A stretch of 64,000 nt of DNA, taken from Roseiarcus sp963782255. GTDB taxonomy: Bacteria > Pseudomonadota > Alphaproteobacteria > Rhizobiales > Beijerinckiaceae. The DNA lies in the NCBI GenBank assembly GCA_963782255.1, contig CAWAIS010000001.1, positions 3,968,001 to 4,032,000 on the forward strand. The letters are read 5' to 3'. The notes under the pieces were generated by a model. It did not search any database. It was not told the origin of the DNA and saw only the letters and a program-made list of their open reading frames with translations. A program made the position numbers and the translations under genes. Of the stretch, positions 43,419 through 52,941 are shown piece after piece; position 1 is the first letter of the stretch, and each line of letters starts with the position of its first letter.

Positions 43419-44132
43419 CTAGCGCGCGCGCTGGCCGAACAGAATCTTGCGGGCCTCCTCGTCCTTCGAAAGGTCGTGCTGCTGGCGGCCGGGAATGTCG
43501 AGCGCGAGTCCGCGCTGAACCGCAGGGCGCGCGAGGACGGCGTCGAGCCAGCGGGCCAGATTTGGGAAGTCCGAGATTTCCTGTCCGTAGCGCTTCCAGC
43601 CCTTTGTCCAGCCGACGCAGGCCATGTCGGCGATCGAATAGGGACCGGCGAGATATTCGTGGTCGGCGAGCCGGCGGTTCATCACCCCGAACAGCCGGTT
43701 CACCTCGTCGGTGTAGCGGTCGATTGCATAGGGAATCTTTTCGCTCGCATAGACCCGGAAATGGTTGGCCTGCCCCGCCATCGGTCCGAGACCGCCCATC
43801 TGCCAGAACAGCCACTCGCTCACCGCCACGCGCTCGCGCGGCGTCTCGCCGCCGAAGCGCCCCGTCTTCGCCGCAAGATATTGCAGGATCGCGCCCGACT
43901 CGAACACCGAAATTGGCGCGCCGTCCGGCCCGTCCGGATCGACGATCGCGGGCATGCGGTTGTTCGGCGCGATGGCCAGGAAAGCCGGCTCGAACTGCTG
44001 GCCCGCGCCGATGTCGACTCCGTGCAGTGCATAAGGTAGACCGCACTCCTCCAGCATGATGGAAACTTTCCACCCGTTTGGAGTCGGCCAATAGTAGAGA
44101 TCAATGGGCTTCTTGGTTTGCGTCATGCGCAT
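43419..44132 (-). CDS. Glutathione S-transferase family protein (YfcG/YghU-like)
   Basis: 237 residues from ATG 44132 (44126 possible). The N-terminal thioredoxin fold has LYYWPTPNGWKVSIMLEECG, NNRMPAIVDPDG and the glutathione-binding VFESGAILQYLA box. The C-terminal helical domain is typical (EWLFWQMGGLGPMAGQANHF, YSIADMACVGWTKGWKRYG). The conserved TPNGWK start and total length match the Nu-class, disulfide-bond oxidoreductases such as YfcG. It is likely a cytosolic glutathione-dependent reductase. Intact. Confidence 0.9.
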   Translation of the reverse strand: MRMTQTKKPIDLYYWPTPNGWKVSIMLEECGLPYALHGVDIGAGQQFEPAFLAIAPNNRMPAIVDPDGPDGAPISVFESGAILQYLAAKTGRFGGETPRERVAVSEWLFWQMGGLGPMAGQANHFRVYASEKIPYAIDRYTDEVNRLFGVMNRRLADHEYLAGPYSIADMACVGWTKGWKRYGQEISDFPNLARWLDAVLARPAVQRGLALDIPGRQQHDLSKDEEARKILFGQRAR

Positions 44133-44375
44133 GCTCGCTTGGGAAGACCGCGACGCCCAAGCGGACGGCGGGTTTCACTCCGCTCAAGCTTGAGGCGCCG
44201 ATATCGCAAAACCTGCGCTTCTTGCGGCCCGTTGGCAAGCCGGTCAACGTCTAATGCGCCTTCGGACTCCTTCTGCTCACGAGGTCTTGATGCCGACGAC
44301 GACAAAGGCCGATCAGGCTCGGCGAGTCCGCACTTGAGCCGCGCCTGATCAGCCTGTGCGCCAAGCGCACGGCGG

Positions 44376-44669
44376 TCACGTTGCCGGCGGCGTCTCTGAC
44401 GAGGACGGAGCGGCGGACGGGGTCGCTTTCCTGCGCTTCACGGGAGCGCGCTTGACCGCGGCTTTCCTGGCGCCCTTCTTCGCGGGACCCTTCTTCGCGG
44501 CGGTTCTCTTTGTGGCGGACTTCTTGGCGCTGGCCTTCTTCACCGCTCCTTTGCGAGCGGCTTTCTTCGCGACAACCTTACGCGCAGTCTTCTTCGCAGC
44601 GGCCTTCTTTCCGGGCCTTTTCTTGGCGGCGGATTTCTTCGCCGTCTTCTTCGCAGCAGCTTTCGCCAT
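44376..44669 (-). CDS. Histone H1-like Lys/Ala-rich DNA-binding protein
   Basis: 97 residues, almost wholly lysine, alanine and arginine with PAKK/AAKK-type repeats (KKTAKKSAAKKRPGKKAAAK, KKSATKRTAAKKGPAKKGAR) and a Ser/Pro/Thr tail. Such proteins resemble the C-terminal tail of eukaryotic histone H1 and bind DNA non-specifically. They occur in many proteobacteria. The repeats invite length variation between strains. No partner gene is adjacent. Confidence 0.8.
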   Translation of the reverse strand: MAKAAAKKTAKKSAAKKRPGKKAAAKKTARKVVAKKAARKGAVKKASAKKSATKRTAAKKGPAKKGARKAAVKRAPVKRRKATPSAAPSSSETPPAT

Positions 44670-45224
44670 GTGTTGCGTCCCTCTCGATCACCCTGCGATT
44701 TCAATGCGCTTCGCGCACTTGCAGGAGCACAACCGAACGTACAATCGTTTTGTTTCCACGCAAGCGTTCGACACGTCCGATGCATGCGCGAGACAGCGTG
44801 ACTATCGAATTATCGCGCGCGCTCATCGCGTTCGGAAGCGAAGCGACAGGCTGCGCATCAAACAAGTTCCGCGCCTCGGCCGACGCGCGCGCCAGTCCCG
44901 CAAAGCATCGGCCGCTACTTGTCCCTCTGATGCTGCAATTCTCGCATAGCCCAGTATTTCTGCGCCTTTGCGAGAATCGCCGCAGGGTATTGGAGCCGGC
45001 GTCCTTCTTCGCTGGAAGGCGCTCAATGATCGCGCTTCCTATCGATCTGCGAGAAAAAACGGACGCTTGCACGTGTCGAATCGAAACAAGGAACACGTAT
45101 GTCGCAATCGAATTTTTCTTCGACTGCATCATTGCATTTTTGATTCGATGACGTGGCGGAGGCCGCGTTCGCGCACGAGTCGCGCTGCGAATCAGTCTGA
45201 TTCGCGAACGCGAATCGCTCTTCG
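44670..45224. other. Intergenic region with alternative hairpins after gatB
   Basis: No gene supported in 555 bp. Near gatB, GCGAATCA (45187-45194) pairs with TGATTCGC (45198-45205). The latter can instead pair with GCGAATC (45210-45216), giving two exclusive hairpins. There is no T-run on the minus strand, so termination there would be weak. Confidence 0.45.
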
Positions 45225-46721
45225 TCAGAGGCCGAGTCGTCGCTTCAGCACGTCGCTGACCGCTTGAGGATTGGCTTTACCGCCGGTGGCCTTCATCACC
45301 TGGCCGACAAACCAGCCGAGCATTCCAGGCTTGGCTCTCGCCTGTTCAGCCTTCTCGGCATTGGCCGCAAGGACAGCGTCGACGGCCGACTCGATTGCGC
45401 CCGCATCCGTCACCTGGCGCAGGCCGCGCGCCTCGACTAGCGCGCGCGGATCGGCGCCGCGCTCCTCGCCGAGCAGCATGACGATGAGCTCCTTCGCGAT
45501 CTTGCCGGAGATCACGCCCTCGCCGATGAGATCGACGAGGGTCGCGAGCGACGCGGCGCTCAAGCCCGCATCCGCGATGGCGACGCCTTTCGCATTCGCC
45601 TGCGCGGCCAGGTCTCCCATAAGCCAGTTGGCCACGGCTTTGGCGTCTCGCTTGGCGTCGCCGTGTCTGACCGCGCTCTCGAAATAGTCGGCCGTCTCCT
45701 TCTCTGCGACGAGAACCGACGCGTCATAGCCCGAGAGGCCGTAGTCGGAAATGAAGCGCGCCTTCTTCGCGTCCGGCAGCTCCGGGAGATAGGCGGCGAG
45801 CGCGTCGACATACTCGGGGTCGAGCTCGAGCGGCAAGAGATCGGGGTCGGGGAAATAGCGGTAGTCGTGCGCCTCCTCCTTGGAGCGCATCGAGCGCGTT
45901 TCGCCGCGTGCAGGATCGAAGAGACGCGTTTCCTGATCGATGACGCCGCCGTCCTCGATGATCGCGATCTGGCGTCGGGCTTCCGCGTCGATCGCCTGGC
46001 CGATGAAGCGGATCGAGTTGACGTTCTTGATCTCGCAGCGGGTGCCGAGCGGCGCCCCTGGCCGGCGCACCGAGACGTTGACGTCCGCGCGCAGGTTGCC
46101 CTTCTCCATGTCGCCGTCGCAGGAGCCGATGTAGCGCAGGATCGTGCGCAGCTTGCCGACGTACGCCTTGGCTTCCTCGGCGGATCGCAGGTCCGGCTTC
46201 GAGACGATCTCCATGAGCGCCACGCCCGAGCGGTTGAGATCGACGAAGCTCATCGTGGGCGACTGATCATGCAGAGACTTGCCGGCGTCCTGCTCGAGAT
46301 GAAGCCTCTCGATGCCGACCCGGATCGAGCGATCCGGCGACAGGTCGACCTGGATTTCGCCTTCGCCGACGATCGGGCTCTTGTACTGCGAGATCTGGTA
46401 CCCCTGCGGCAGGTCGGGATAGAAGTAGTTCTTGCGGTCGAAGGTCGAGCGATGATTGATCTTCGCCTTGAGGCCGAGGCCTGTGCGGACCGCCTGCGCG
46501 ACGCATCCGCGGTTGATCACGGGGAGCATGCCGGGCATCGCCGCATCGACCAGCGACACGTGCGAATTGGGCTCGCCGCCGAAAGCCGTCGAGGCTCCGG
46601 AAAAGAGCTTGGCGCGCGATGTCACCTGTGCGTGGACCTCGAGGCCCACGATAATCTCCCAATCGCCCGTCGCGCCTTTGATGAGTTTGGCGTCCGCTGC
46701 CGCCGTCGCCATTTTTGTCAC
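45225..46721 (-). CDS. gatB: Asp-tRNA(Asn)/Glu-tRNA(Gln) amidotransferase subunit B
   Basis: 498 residues, normal length. GatB binds the misacylated tRNA and carries the kinase site that activates it before ammonia from GatA is added. Signature: WEIIVGLEVHAQVTSRAKLF, LDFRKNYFYPDLPQGYQ-type motif (seen as FDRKNYFYPDLPQGYQISQY), and DVNVSVRRPGAPLGTRCEIK. The C-terminal GatB/YqeY domain ends PGMLGWFVGQVMKATGGKAN. It is the last gene of gatC-gatA-gatB, 18 bp after gatA. Its presence suggests that Gln-tRNA and perhaps Asn-tRNA are made indirectly. Confidence 0.97.
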   Translation of the reverse strand: MTKMATAAADAKLIKGATGDWEIIVGLEVHAQVTSRAKLFSGASTAFGGEPNSHVSLVDAAMPGMLPVINRGCVAQAVRTGLGLKAKINHRSTFDRKNYFYPDLPQGYQISQYKSPIVGEGEIQVDLSPDRSIRVGIERLHLEQDAGKSLHDQSPTMSFVDLNRSGVALMEIVSKPDLRSAEEAKAYVGKLRTILRYIGSCDGDMEKGNLRADVNVSVRRPGAPLGTRCEIKNVNSIRFIGQAIDAEARRQIAIIEDGGVIDQETRLFDPARGETRSMRSKEEAHDYRYFPDPDLLPLELDPEYVDALAAYLPELPDAKKARFISDYGLSGYDASVLVAEKETADYFESAVRHGDAKRDAKAVANWLMGDLAAQANAKGVAIADAGLSAASLATLVDLIGEGVISGKIAKELIVMLLGEERGADPRALVEARGLRQVTDAGAIESAVDAVLAANAEKAEQARAKPGMLGWFVGQVMKATGGKANPQAVSDVLKRRLGL

Positions 46722-46739
46722 CTCGCGAAAAAACGGGGG

Positions 46740-48260
46740 CTACGCCCACCATGCCTCGGGAAGCTTCATGCGCCCGGCGGATTGCTCGATCGCCTCGCCG
46801 AGGGTGAACAGCGTCTCCTCGTCGAAGGGACGGCCGATCAGCTGAAGGCCGAGCGGCAGTCCTTCGCTGGAAAGGCCAGCTGGAGCGACGAGGCCGGGCA
46901 ACCCGGCCATATTGACCGTCACCGTAAAGACGTCGTTTAGATACATCTCCACCGGATCCTCCGAGCCTTTCTCGCCGATGCCGAACGCGGCCGACGGCGT
47001 CGCCGGGGTCAGAATCGCGTCGATGCCGTCAGCGAACGCGCGCTCGAAATCGCGCCTGATCAGCGTGCGAATTTTCTGCGCGCGCAGGTAATAGGCGTCG
47101 TAGTAGCCGGCCGAAAGCACGTAGGCGCCGATCATCAGCCGCCGCCGCACCTCTGCGCCGAAGCCCTCCGCCCGGGTCTTTTCGTAGAGATCGACGATGT
47201 CGGCGGCGGGGGCCCTGAGGCCGTAGCGCACGCCGTCATAGCGGGCGAGGTTGCTCGAGGCTTCCGCCGGCGCGACAATATAATATGCAGGCAACGCATG
47301 TCGCGTGTTGGGCAAGCTGACGTCGACGAGTTTGGCGCCCGCCGCGCGAAGCCATTCCGCGCCCTTCGCCCACAGCGTTTCGATCTCGGGGTTCATGCCT
47401 TCGAGGCGATATTCTTTCGGCACGCCGACCGTAAGACCCTTGATCGAACGACCGACGGCGGCCTCGTAATCCGGAACGGGCGCGGGCGAACAGGTCGAGT
47501 CCTTCGGGTCGGGCCCGGCCATCGAGCGCAGCATGATTGCAGCGTCGCGCACCGTACGTGCGAGCGGTCCCGCCTGATCGAGCGACGACGCGAAGGCCAC
47601 CATGCCCCAACGAGAGCAGCGGCCGTACGTCGGCTTGATCCCAACGATGCCGGTGAACGCCGCCGGCTGGCGGATCGAGCCGCCGGTGTCGCTCGCGGTC
47701 GCCGCGAGACAGAGGCGGGCGGCGACGGCTGCGGACGAACCGCCCGAGGAGCCGCCAGGCGTCAACAGGCCGCGCTTGCCCTCGCCAAGCGCGGCCCGCG
47801 CCTTCTCGCGGCTCCAGTTCGGCGGGAGCCAGGGCGAGGCGACCGGACCGTAGTACGACGTCTCGTTCGACGAGCCCATGGCGAACTCGTCCATGTTCAG
47901 CTTGCCGAGCATGACCGCGCCGTCGCGCCATAGATTGGCGGTGACGGTCAACTCGTAAGGCGGCTTGAAACCGTCCAGGATATGGCTACAGGCTTGCGTG
48001 TGCACGCCCTCGGTCGCGTAGAGGTCCTTGACGCCGATCGGCAGCCCCTCGATGGGGCCACCCCCGTCTTTAGCAAGACGCGCATCGCTCGCTTCCGCCA
48101 TCCGCAGGGCCCGCTCGGCCGTCATCACGACATAGGCGTTGAGCTTTGTCGCGCGTTGGATCGCCTCGAGATGGGCTTGCGTGATTTCGACGCTCGAAAT
48201 CGCCCGCGATTTCAGCCGATCGCGCGCCTCCGCGAGCGTCAGATCCGTGAGGTCGGTCAA
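46740..48260 (-). CDS. gatA: Asp-tRNA(Asn)/Glu-tRNA(Gln) amidotransferase subunit A
   Basis: 506 residues of the amidase-signature family. GatA frees ammonia from glutamine. The Ser-cis-Ser-Lys triad is visible: lysine in GLPIGVKDLYATEG, the serines in GGSSGGSSAAVAARL and the motif ASDTGGSIRQPAAFTGIVGI. Substrate-side residues follow in DAILTPATPSAAFGIGE. It lies 37 bp after gatC and 18 bp before gatB. Intact. Confidence 0.97.
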   Translation of the reverse strand: MTDLTDLTLAEARDRLKSRAISSVEITQAHLEAIQRATKLNAYVVMTAERALRMAEASDARLAKDGGGPIEGLPIGVKDLYATEGVHTQACSHILDGFKPPYELTVTANLWRDGAVMLGKLNMDEFAMGSSNETSYYGPVASPWLPPNWSREKARAALGEGKRGLLTPGGSSGGSSAAVAARLCLAATASDTGGSIRQPAAFTGIVGIKPTYGRCSRWGMVAFASSLDQAGPLARTVRDAAIMLRSMAGPDPKDSTCSPAPVPDYEAAVGRSIKGLTVGVPKEYRLEGMNPEIETLWAKGAEWLRAAGAKLVDVSLPNTRHALPAYYIVAPAEASSNLARYDGVRYGLRAPAADIVDLYEKTRAEGFGAEVRRRLMIGAYVLSAGYYDAYYLRAQKIRTLIRRDFERAFADGIDAILTPATPSAAFGIGEKGSEDPVEMYLNDVFTVTVNMAGLPGLVAPAGLSSEGLPLGLQLIGRPFDEETLFTLGEAIEQSAGRMKLPEAWWA

Positions 48261-48297
48261 ATCTCGTCCTTGGAAATAAGGCCCCGAAAGAGGGAGA

Positions 48298-48585
48298 TCA
48301 CTCGATCACTTTCGGCACCAGGAAGAAGCCGTCCTCGGTCAGAGGCGCGTTGGCGAGCACCTTGTCGACGATCTCGCCGTCGGTTACGACATCGTCTCGC
48401 ATCGGCAGGCGCATCGGGATCACGGACGTCATCGGCTCGACGCCCTCGATGTCGACCGCCTCAAGGGCCTCGACGAACTTGAGGATCGCATTGATTTCGT
48501 CTTGCAGATGCGGCGTCTCCGCTTCGCTCACCCCGATCCGCGCAAGATGCGCGATGCGGCGAACATCGGCGAGTTCGACGGGCAT
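48298..48585 (-). CDS. gatC: Asp-tRNA(Asn)/Glu-tRNA(Gln) amidotransferase subunit C
   Basis: 95 residues from ATG 48585, the usual start (LADVRRIAHLARIGVSEAET). The rest follows the family: INAILKFVEALEAVDIEGVE, PMRLPMRDDVVTDGEIVDKV and the ending GFFLVPKVIE. GatC is the small belt that wraps around GatA and GatB. First gene of the operon and divergent from ruvX, with 132 bp of shared upstream region. Confidence 0.96.
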   Translation of the reverse strand: MPVELADVRRIAHLARIGVSEAETPHLQDEINAILKFVEALEAVDIEGVEPMTSVIPMRLPMRDDVVTDGEIVDKVLANAPLTEDGFFLVPKVIE

Positions 48586-48717
48586 CTCCTTGCTCCTAAG
48601 CTTTGCACAAAACGCAGCGCGCCCTATACATCGCCGATATTTCGCTTGCAAACGCCGCTGGGCAATTCGGCGCGAGCGCATGGGCGTCAAGCGCAGGTTC
48701 GACTTGGCTAGGGCCGC

Positions 48718-49227
48718 ATGTTAGCGGCTTCGTACGTGAAACGCCCTCTCGCCATCGAAGACCTCGCAGGACGCCTCCCGCGAAAGGGGCGTCTCGCGGG
48801 AATCGATCTCGGGTCGAAGACCATTGGCCTCGCCATCTCGGACGTCGAGCGACGACTCGCTTCGCCCTTGAAGACGCTGACGCGGGCCGAATTCCGAAAG
48901 GACGCTGACGCGCTGATCGCAATCTTCGCCGAATTCGAGATCGTGGGCGTCATTCTCGGCATGCCGCTCGATCTCGAGGGTCGAGGCGGTCCACGCGCTC
49001 AGTCGACGCGAGCCTTCGGCCGGAACTTGTCCCAGCTCATCGACTTGCCAATTGCCTATTGGGACGAACGTTTTTCGACTGCGGTCGTGACTCGAGCCTT
49101 GATTGCGAGCGACGTGTCGCGAGCGCGCCGCGCCCAGGTCGTCGACAAGTTGGCGGCGGCCTACATCCTGCAAGGAGCGCTCGATCGCTTGGCGCGGCTA
49201 GAGATGAAGCCCCGAAATGGTTCATAG
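48718..49227 (+). CDS. ruvX: Putative pre-16S rRNA nuclease / Holliday junction resolvase-like YqgF
   Basis: 169 residues. The RNase H-like fold starts with GIDLGSKTIGLAISDVERRL (first acidic residue in GIDLG). It continues with IVGVILGMPLDLEGRGGPRA, and the final acidic box is PIAYWDERFSTAVVTRAL. In E. coli YqgF processes the 5' end of 16S rRNA, while the resolvase role is by fold. The location beside gatC is the common one in Hyphomicrobiales. Intact. Confidence 0.93.
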   Translation: MLAASYVKRPLAIEDLAGRLPRKGRLAGIDLGSKTIGLAISDVERRLASPLKTLTRAEFRKDADALIAIFAEFEIVGVILGMPLDLEGRGGPRAQSTRAFGRNLSQLIDLPIAYWDERFSTAVVTRALIASDVSRARRAQVVDKLAAAYILQGALDRLARLEMKPRNGS

Positions 49228-49400
49228 GTTATTCATAATTTTGTTGCGCATGCGCTTGTCTTTCGAAAGGAAGTCAGCGTTTAATAAGTGGAAACGAGGG
49301 CCTGGGCCCGAATCGTGCGCCCTCGGCAAGCCGAATAGCCCCGAGCTCGAGCGGCTAGCGGCGCGTTGGTAATCGTTCTTTTCGCGGATTGTCTTTGCTT

Positions 49401-49751
49401 ATGGCCGGCGACAGCGGTTTCCCGAGACGAAGGAGCACAGCCCAAGGGCGACCGGCCAAAGGCTTCGGCGCGCCTGCCGCGGCAAAGCGGGCGGCGCCGG
49501 ATCGGGCGGCTGTTCCAGAGGCGCTTGACGTCGCTCGCTACGTTGCAGACATGACTACGCAGCTTGAGGCGATGGCGATCGCGGCGCGTCTCGATCTGCT
49601 TGCCTATTTTCTGGGGATGGCCAAGGCAGAAAGCGAAGTCATCGTTCGGACCAGCGCGCCGGAGCGAGCAGCGGACGCCGGGGATAAGCCGCCGGAAGAC
49701 AATTTCCCCCAGGCGTCCGGCTTTGGCGAAGACGACAAATCGTTCGACTGA
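49401..49751 (+). CDS. Conserved hypothetical protein of Hyphomicrobiales
   Basis: 116 residues from ATG 49401 (TTG 49389 also open). The first half is basic and low in structure. The core helix VARYVADMTTQLEAMAIAAR followed by LDLLAYFLGMAKAESEVIVR is the recognisable conserved part, with an acidic tail (DKPPEDNFPQASGFGEDDKS). I know of similar short proteins in related genomes but of no assigned function. It faces dprA, whose stop is 27 bp away. Confidence 0.65.
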   Translation: MAGDSGFPRRRSTAQGRPAKGFGAPAAAKRAAPDRAAVPEALDVARYVADMTTQLEAMAIAARLDLLAYFLGMAKAESEVIVRTSAPERAADAGDKPPEDNFPQASGFGEDDKSFD

Positions 49752-49778
49752 CGGCCCAACCGTTCCGGATCGCCGGCG

Positions 49779-51008
49779 TTATCCGCGCTCGCTTCGGAGC
49801 GCTACACGGTCGCCGCCGGAAAACTCGACGCGACCGGCCAACTCAAGCTCCATCAGCGCGACACGGACATCGCGCGCTGAGGCGTCGGCTGCCCGCGCCA
49901 GATCGTCGAGCGTAATCGGCGACGGGCTCAGCATGGCGATGATCCGCTCGCGCGCGGCGCTTGCCCGGTCGCTGACGACGTAGGTCGGCCCGCCCGCATC
50001 GTCGAACTCGTCGCCCGGCCGGGTGCGCGGCGTCGCTTCCGGATCGACCCCGAGGAAAGCTTGTTCTCCCCAAAGCGGCATGCCCTCTTCGCCATGTTCC
50101 TCCAACGAGGCGAACAAGTCGCTGGGGCGCGTCGGCGCGAGCGCGCCGATGACGTCCTCGGCGTTCGTGCAGATCGTCGCCCCCTGCTTCAGGAGGTCGT
50201 TCGTTCCTTCGGCGCGCGGATCAAGTGGAGAGCCCGGGACCGCGAACACCTGGCGATTTTGATCGAGCGCGAATTTTGCAGTGATGAGCGAGCCGGAGCC
50301 GCGCGCCGCTTCGATGACCACGGTGCCCAGAGCGAGCCCCGAGACGATCCGATTTCTCCGCGGGAAGTCCCGTCCGCGCGGCTCCCATTCGATCGGCATT
50401 TCGGACAGGACGGCCCCGGCTTCGATGATCCGCGCGATCAGCGGCACGGCTTCGCACGGATACGGTTTCGCGTGTCCGCCGGCAAGGACGCCGACGGCGC
50501 CTGTCTCGAGCGTCGCGGCGTGCGCCCGTTGATCGATCCCGCGCGCGAGGCCGGACACGACCACGTAGCCTGCCTGCCCAAGCCCGCGCGCAAGGCGGTC
50601 GGCGAAGGTGAGCCCGGCCGCGGAGGCGTTGCGCGATCCCACAATCGCGACCGCGGGCTGCTGCAAAGCTTCCTCCCGTCCGGCGAAGGCGAGAACGGGC
50701 GGGGCCGAATCGATCTGGCGCAGGAGCGGCGGATATTCGGGCTCCCCCAGTGCGGCGAATCGCACACCCATCTTCCGCGCAAGCGCGAGTTCGCGCTCGA
50801 TCTCCTCGACAGAGGCCACCCGTATCGGGCGGGCGGCGCCGCCGCGACGCGCGATTTCCGGTAGCGCCTCCAGCGCCGCGCGGGCGCCACCGCAGTTGTT
50901 GAGCAGCGCGCGAAACGTGCGCGGGCCGACGTTCTCGGAACGGATCAGTCGGAGCCAGTCGAAGCGCTGTTCGTCGGTCAGACGGGGCGCCCGCGCCTTC
51001 TTCGCCAT
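49779..51008 (-). CDS. dprA: DNA-processing protein DprA
   Basis: 409 residues. DprA binds incoming single-stranded DNA in transformation and loads RecA. The Rossmann-like core shows AVAIVGSRNASAAGLTFADR, VVSGLARGIDQRAHAATLET, RNRIVSGLALGTVVIEAA and SGSLITAKFALDQNRQVFAV. A C-terminal winged helix (DML1-like) follows (RIIAMLSPSPITLDDLARAA). It is the third gene of pyrC-plsY-dprA, 4 bp after plsY. Intact. Confidence 0.95.
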   Translation of the reverse strand: MAKKARAPRLTDEQRFDWLRLIRSENVGPRTFRALLNNCGGARAALEALPEIARRGGAARPIRVASVEEIERELALARKMGVRFAALGEPEYPPLLRQIDSAPPVLAFAGREEALQQPAVAIVGSRNASAAGLTFADRLARGLGQAGYVVVSGLARGIDQRAHAATLETGAVGVLAGGHAKPYPCEAVPLIARIIEAGAVLSEMPIEWEPRGRDFPRRNRIVSGLALGTVVIEAARGSGSLITAKFALDQNRQVFAVPGSPLDPRAEGTNDLLKQGATICTNAEDVIGALAPTRPSDLFASLEEHGEEGMPLWGEQAFLGVDPEATPRTRPGDEFDDAGGPTYVVSDRASAARERIIAMLSPSPITLDDLARAADASARDVRVALMELELAGRVEFSGGDRVALRSERG

Positions 51009-51012
51009 GGCC

Positions 51013-51609
51013 TTATCCCCGCCCGATCTTCGGCTCAGCTCCGTTCAGGAGCCGGCCAATGTTGGCGCCGTGCTTGAACCAGATCAGCGCGGAAAGGATG
51101 CCGAAAACGTAAGCCGCAGCCTCGAGCCCGATCGCGAGCACGACGAGCGGCGAGACGACAGTCGCTGCGAGCGCCGCAGCTGACGAATAGCGCGTGAGCG
51201 CGGCGACCAAGAGCCAAACGACGGCGAAAGCGAGCGCCGCCGGCCAGGCGATCCCGATCAGGCCGCCCAGATAGGTCGCGACTCCCTTGCCGCCCCGGAA
51301 CCTGAGCCACACCGGATAGAGATGACCAAGCACCGCGCCGGCCGCCGCCGCCAACCCGGATGCGGGTCCGAAGATAAAGGAGGCGAGGACAACGGCGAGG
51401 GTCGCCTTCAGGGCGTCGAGCGCCAGGGTTGCGGCGGCAAGCCCCTTGCGGCCGGTTCTGAGAACGTTGGTTGCGCCGATGTTGCCCGAGCCGATGGAGC
51501 GCAAATCTCCCGCGCCGGCGAGCCTCGTCAACAGCAAGCCGAACGGGATCGAGCCGAGGAGATAGCCGAGCGCAAGCGCCAGGGCTGCTCCATAGGAAAT
51601 CCCGACCAT
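51013..51609 (-). CDS. plsY: Glycerol-3-phosphate acyltransferase PlsY
   Basis: 198 residues with about five membrane segments. PlsY transfers acyl groups from acyl phosphate to glycerol 3-phosphate, the first step of phospholipid synthesis. Its three conserved loops are present: LGSIPFGLLLTRL, RSIGSGNIGATNVLRTGRKG and VWLRFRGGKGVATYLGGLIG, plus KHGANIGRLLNG near the end. It lies 21 bp after pyrC and 4 bp before dprA. Intact. Confidence 0.96.
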   Translation of the reverse strand: MVGISYGAALALALGYLLGSIPFGLLLTRLAGAGDLRSIGSGNIGATNVLRTGRKGLAAATLALDALKATLAVVLASFIFGPASGLAAAAGAVLGHLYPVWLRFRGGKGVATYLGGLIGIAWPAALAFAVVWLLVAALTRYSSAAALAATVVSPLVVLAIGLEAAAYVFGILSALIWFKHGANIGRLLNGAEPKIGRG

Positions 51610-51630
51610 TCGCGCTCCAAGCTCCGCCGG

Positions 51631-52941
51631 CTACGCCTTTGGCTCAGAGTATTCGTGCGCGATGCGTCCGGCAACCAAGGTCAGTTTGATCCGGCCTTCG
51701 AGGCGAGCTGCGTCGAAAGGCGTGTTCCGGCAGCGCGAATGCAGTTGTGCCGGATCAAGCACGTAGGGCTCGTCCGGGTCGAAACGGATGACGTCCGCGG
51801 GCGCGCCGACCGCGAGCCGGCCCACCGGCAGCTTCAGGATTTCGGCCGGGCGGACCGTCATGGCGCGCAGCAAGCGCGGCAGGCTGATCCGGGTCCCCGC
51901 GACAAGCCGCAAACTCGCCGACAGCATGGTCTCTATGCCGATCGCACCCGCCGCGGCTTCAGCGAACGGCAGACGTTTGGTCTCGACATCCTGCGGGTCG
52001 TGGTCGGAAGAGATCACATCGATGAGGCCGGACGCCAGCGCGTCGACCAGAGCGTTGCGCTCATCCTCGGCGCGCAGCGACGGGCTCAGTTTCAGAAAAG
52101 TGCGGTAGTCGCCGACGTCGAGTTCATTCAGCGTCAGGTTATTTATCGAAACGCCGCAGGTAGCGGTCAGGCCCGCGTCGCGCGCACGCGCGATAGCCTC
52201 GAGCGAAAGCCGGTTCGAGACGAGCGCCGCGTGATAGCGGGCGCCCGTCAATGCGACGAGTCGCAGATCGCGCTCGAGCGCGATCGTTTCGGCCTCGCGC
52301 GGGACGCCGGGAAGCCCGAGCCAGCTCGCCCGAAGGCCCTCCGCCATCACCCCCTCCCCGCGCAACAACTCGTCTTCGCAGACCGGCGCAACAAGCGCGT
52401 CGAAGTCGCGCGCATACGTCATCGCGCGCCGCATGGTCTGAGCGTTCGCCACGGAACGCGCGCCGTCTGAAAAGGCGACCGCGCCCGCCTCGGCGAGCAG
52501 GCCGATCTCGGCGATCTCACGGCCGGCCAGCCCCTTGGTCAGAGCGGCGGAAGGAAAAATTCGGATCTTCGCGTCGTCCCGCGCGCGGCGCAGAATGAAA
52601 TCGACCACCGCCGGATCGTCGACCGGCGGGTTGGTGTCCGGCCGCATGACCAGGCTCGTGACGCCGCCCGCGGCCGCCGCGGCGCTGGCGCTGGCGATGG
52701 TCTCGCGGTGCTCGGCGCCGGGCTCGCCCACGAACGCGCGCATGTCGACAAGCCCGGGCGCGACGACGTCACCCTCGCAATCGACGATGCGCGCCTCGCG
52801 CGGCGCCTGGTCGCGGGTGACGGCGGGGCCGACGGCCGCGATGACTCCATTTGCCGTGAGAAGTCCGCCACGGGTGTCCGTGTCCCGGTCCGGGTCGATC
52901 AGACGAGCGTTGACAAGGGCGATTGGCGGGGCGGCGACCAC
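51631..52941 (-). CDS. pyrC: Dihydroorotase-family protein PyrC, metal ligands of the HxH motif replaced
   Basis: 436 residues from GTG 52941. The amidohydrolase fold is clear: GDVVAPGLVDMRAFVGEPGA, AAAAGGVTSLVMRPDTNPPV, GVSINNLTLNELDVGDYRTF, ISSDHDPQDVETKRLPFAEA and the ending TPFDAARLEGRIKLTLVAGR. In active dihydroorotases the first box reads D-x-H-x-H; here it is DMRAFVG with neither histidine. This matches the non-catalytic PyrC-like partner that holds aspartate transcarbamylase in many proteobacteria. pyrB, its usual upstream neighbour, is absent; a tRNA-Arg and mobile DNA lie there instead. Confidence 0.85.
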   Translation of the reverse strand: MVAAPPIALVNARLIDPDRDTDTRGGLLTANGVIAAVGPAVTRDQAPREARIVDCEGDVVAPGLVDMRAFVGEPGAEHRETIASASAAAAAGGVTSLVMRPDTNPPVDDPAVVDFILRRARDDAKIRIFPSAALTKGLAGREIAEIGLLAEAGAVAFSDGARSVANAQTMRRAMTYARDFDALVAPVCEDELLRGEGVMAEGLRASWLGLPGVPREAETIALERDLRLVALTGARYHAALVSNRLSLEAIARARDAGLTATCGVSINNLTLNELDVGDYRTFLKLSPSLRAEDERNALVDALASGLIDVISSDHDPQDVETKRLPFAEAAAGAIGIETMLSASLRLVAGTRISLPRLLRAMTVRPAEILKLPVGRLAVGAPADVIRFDPDEPYVLDPAQLHSRCRNTPFDAARLEGRIKLTLVAGRIAHEYSEPKA

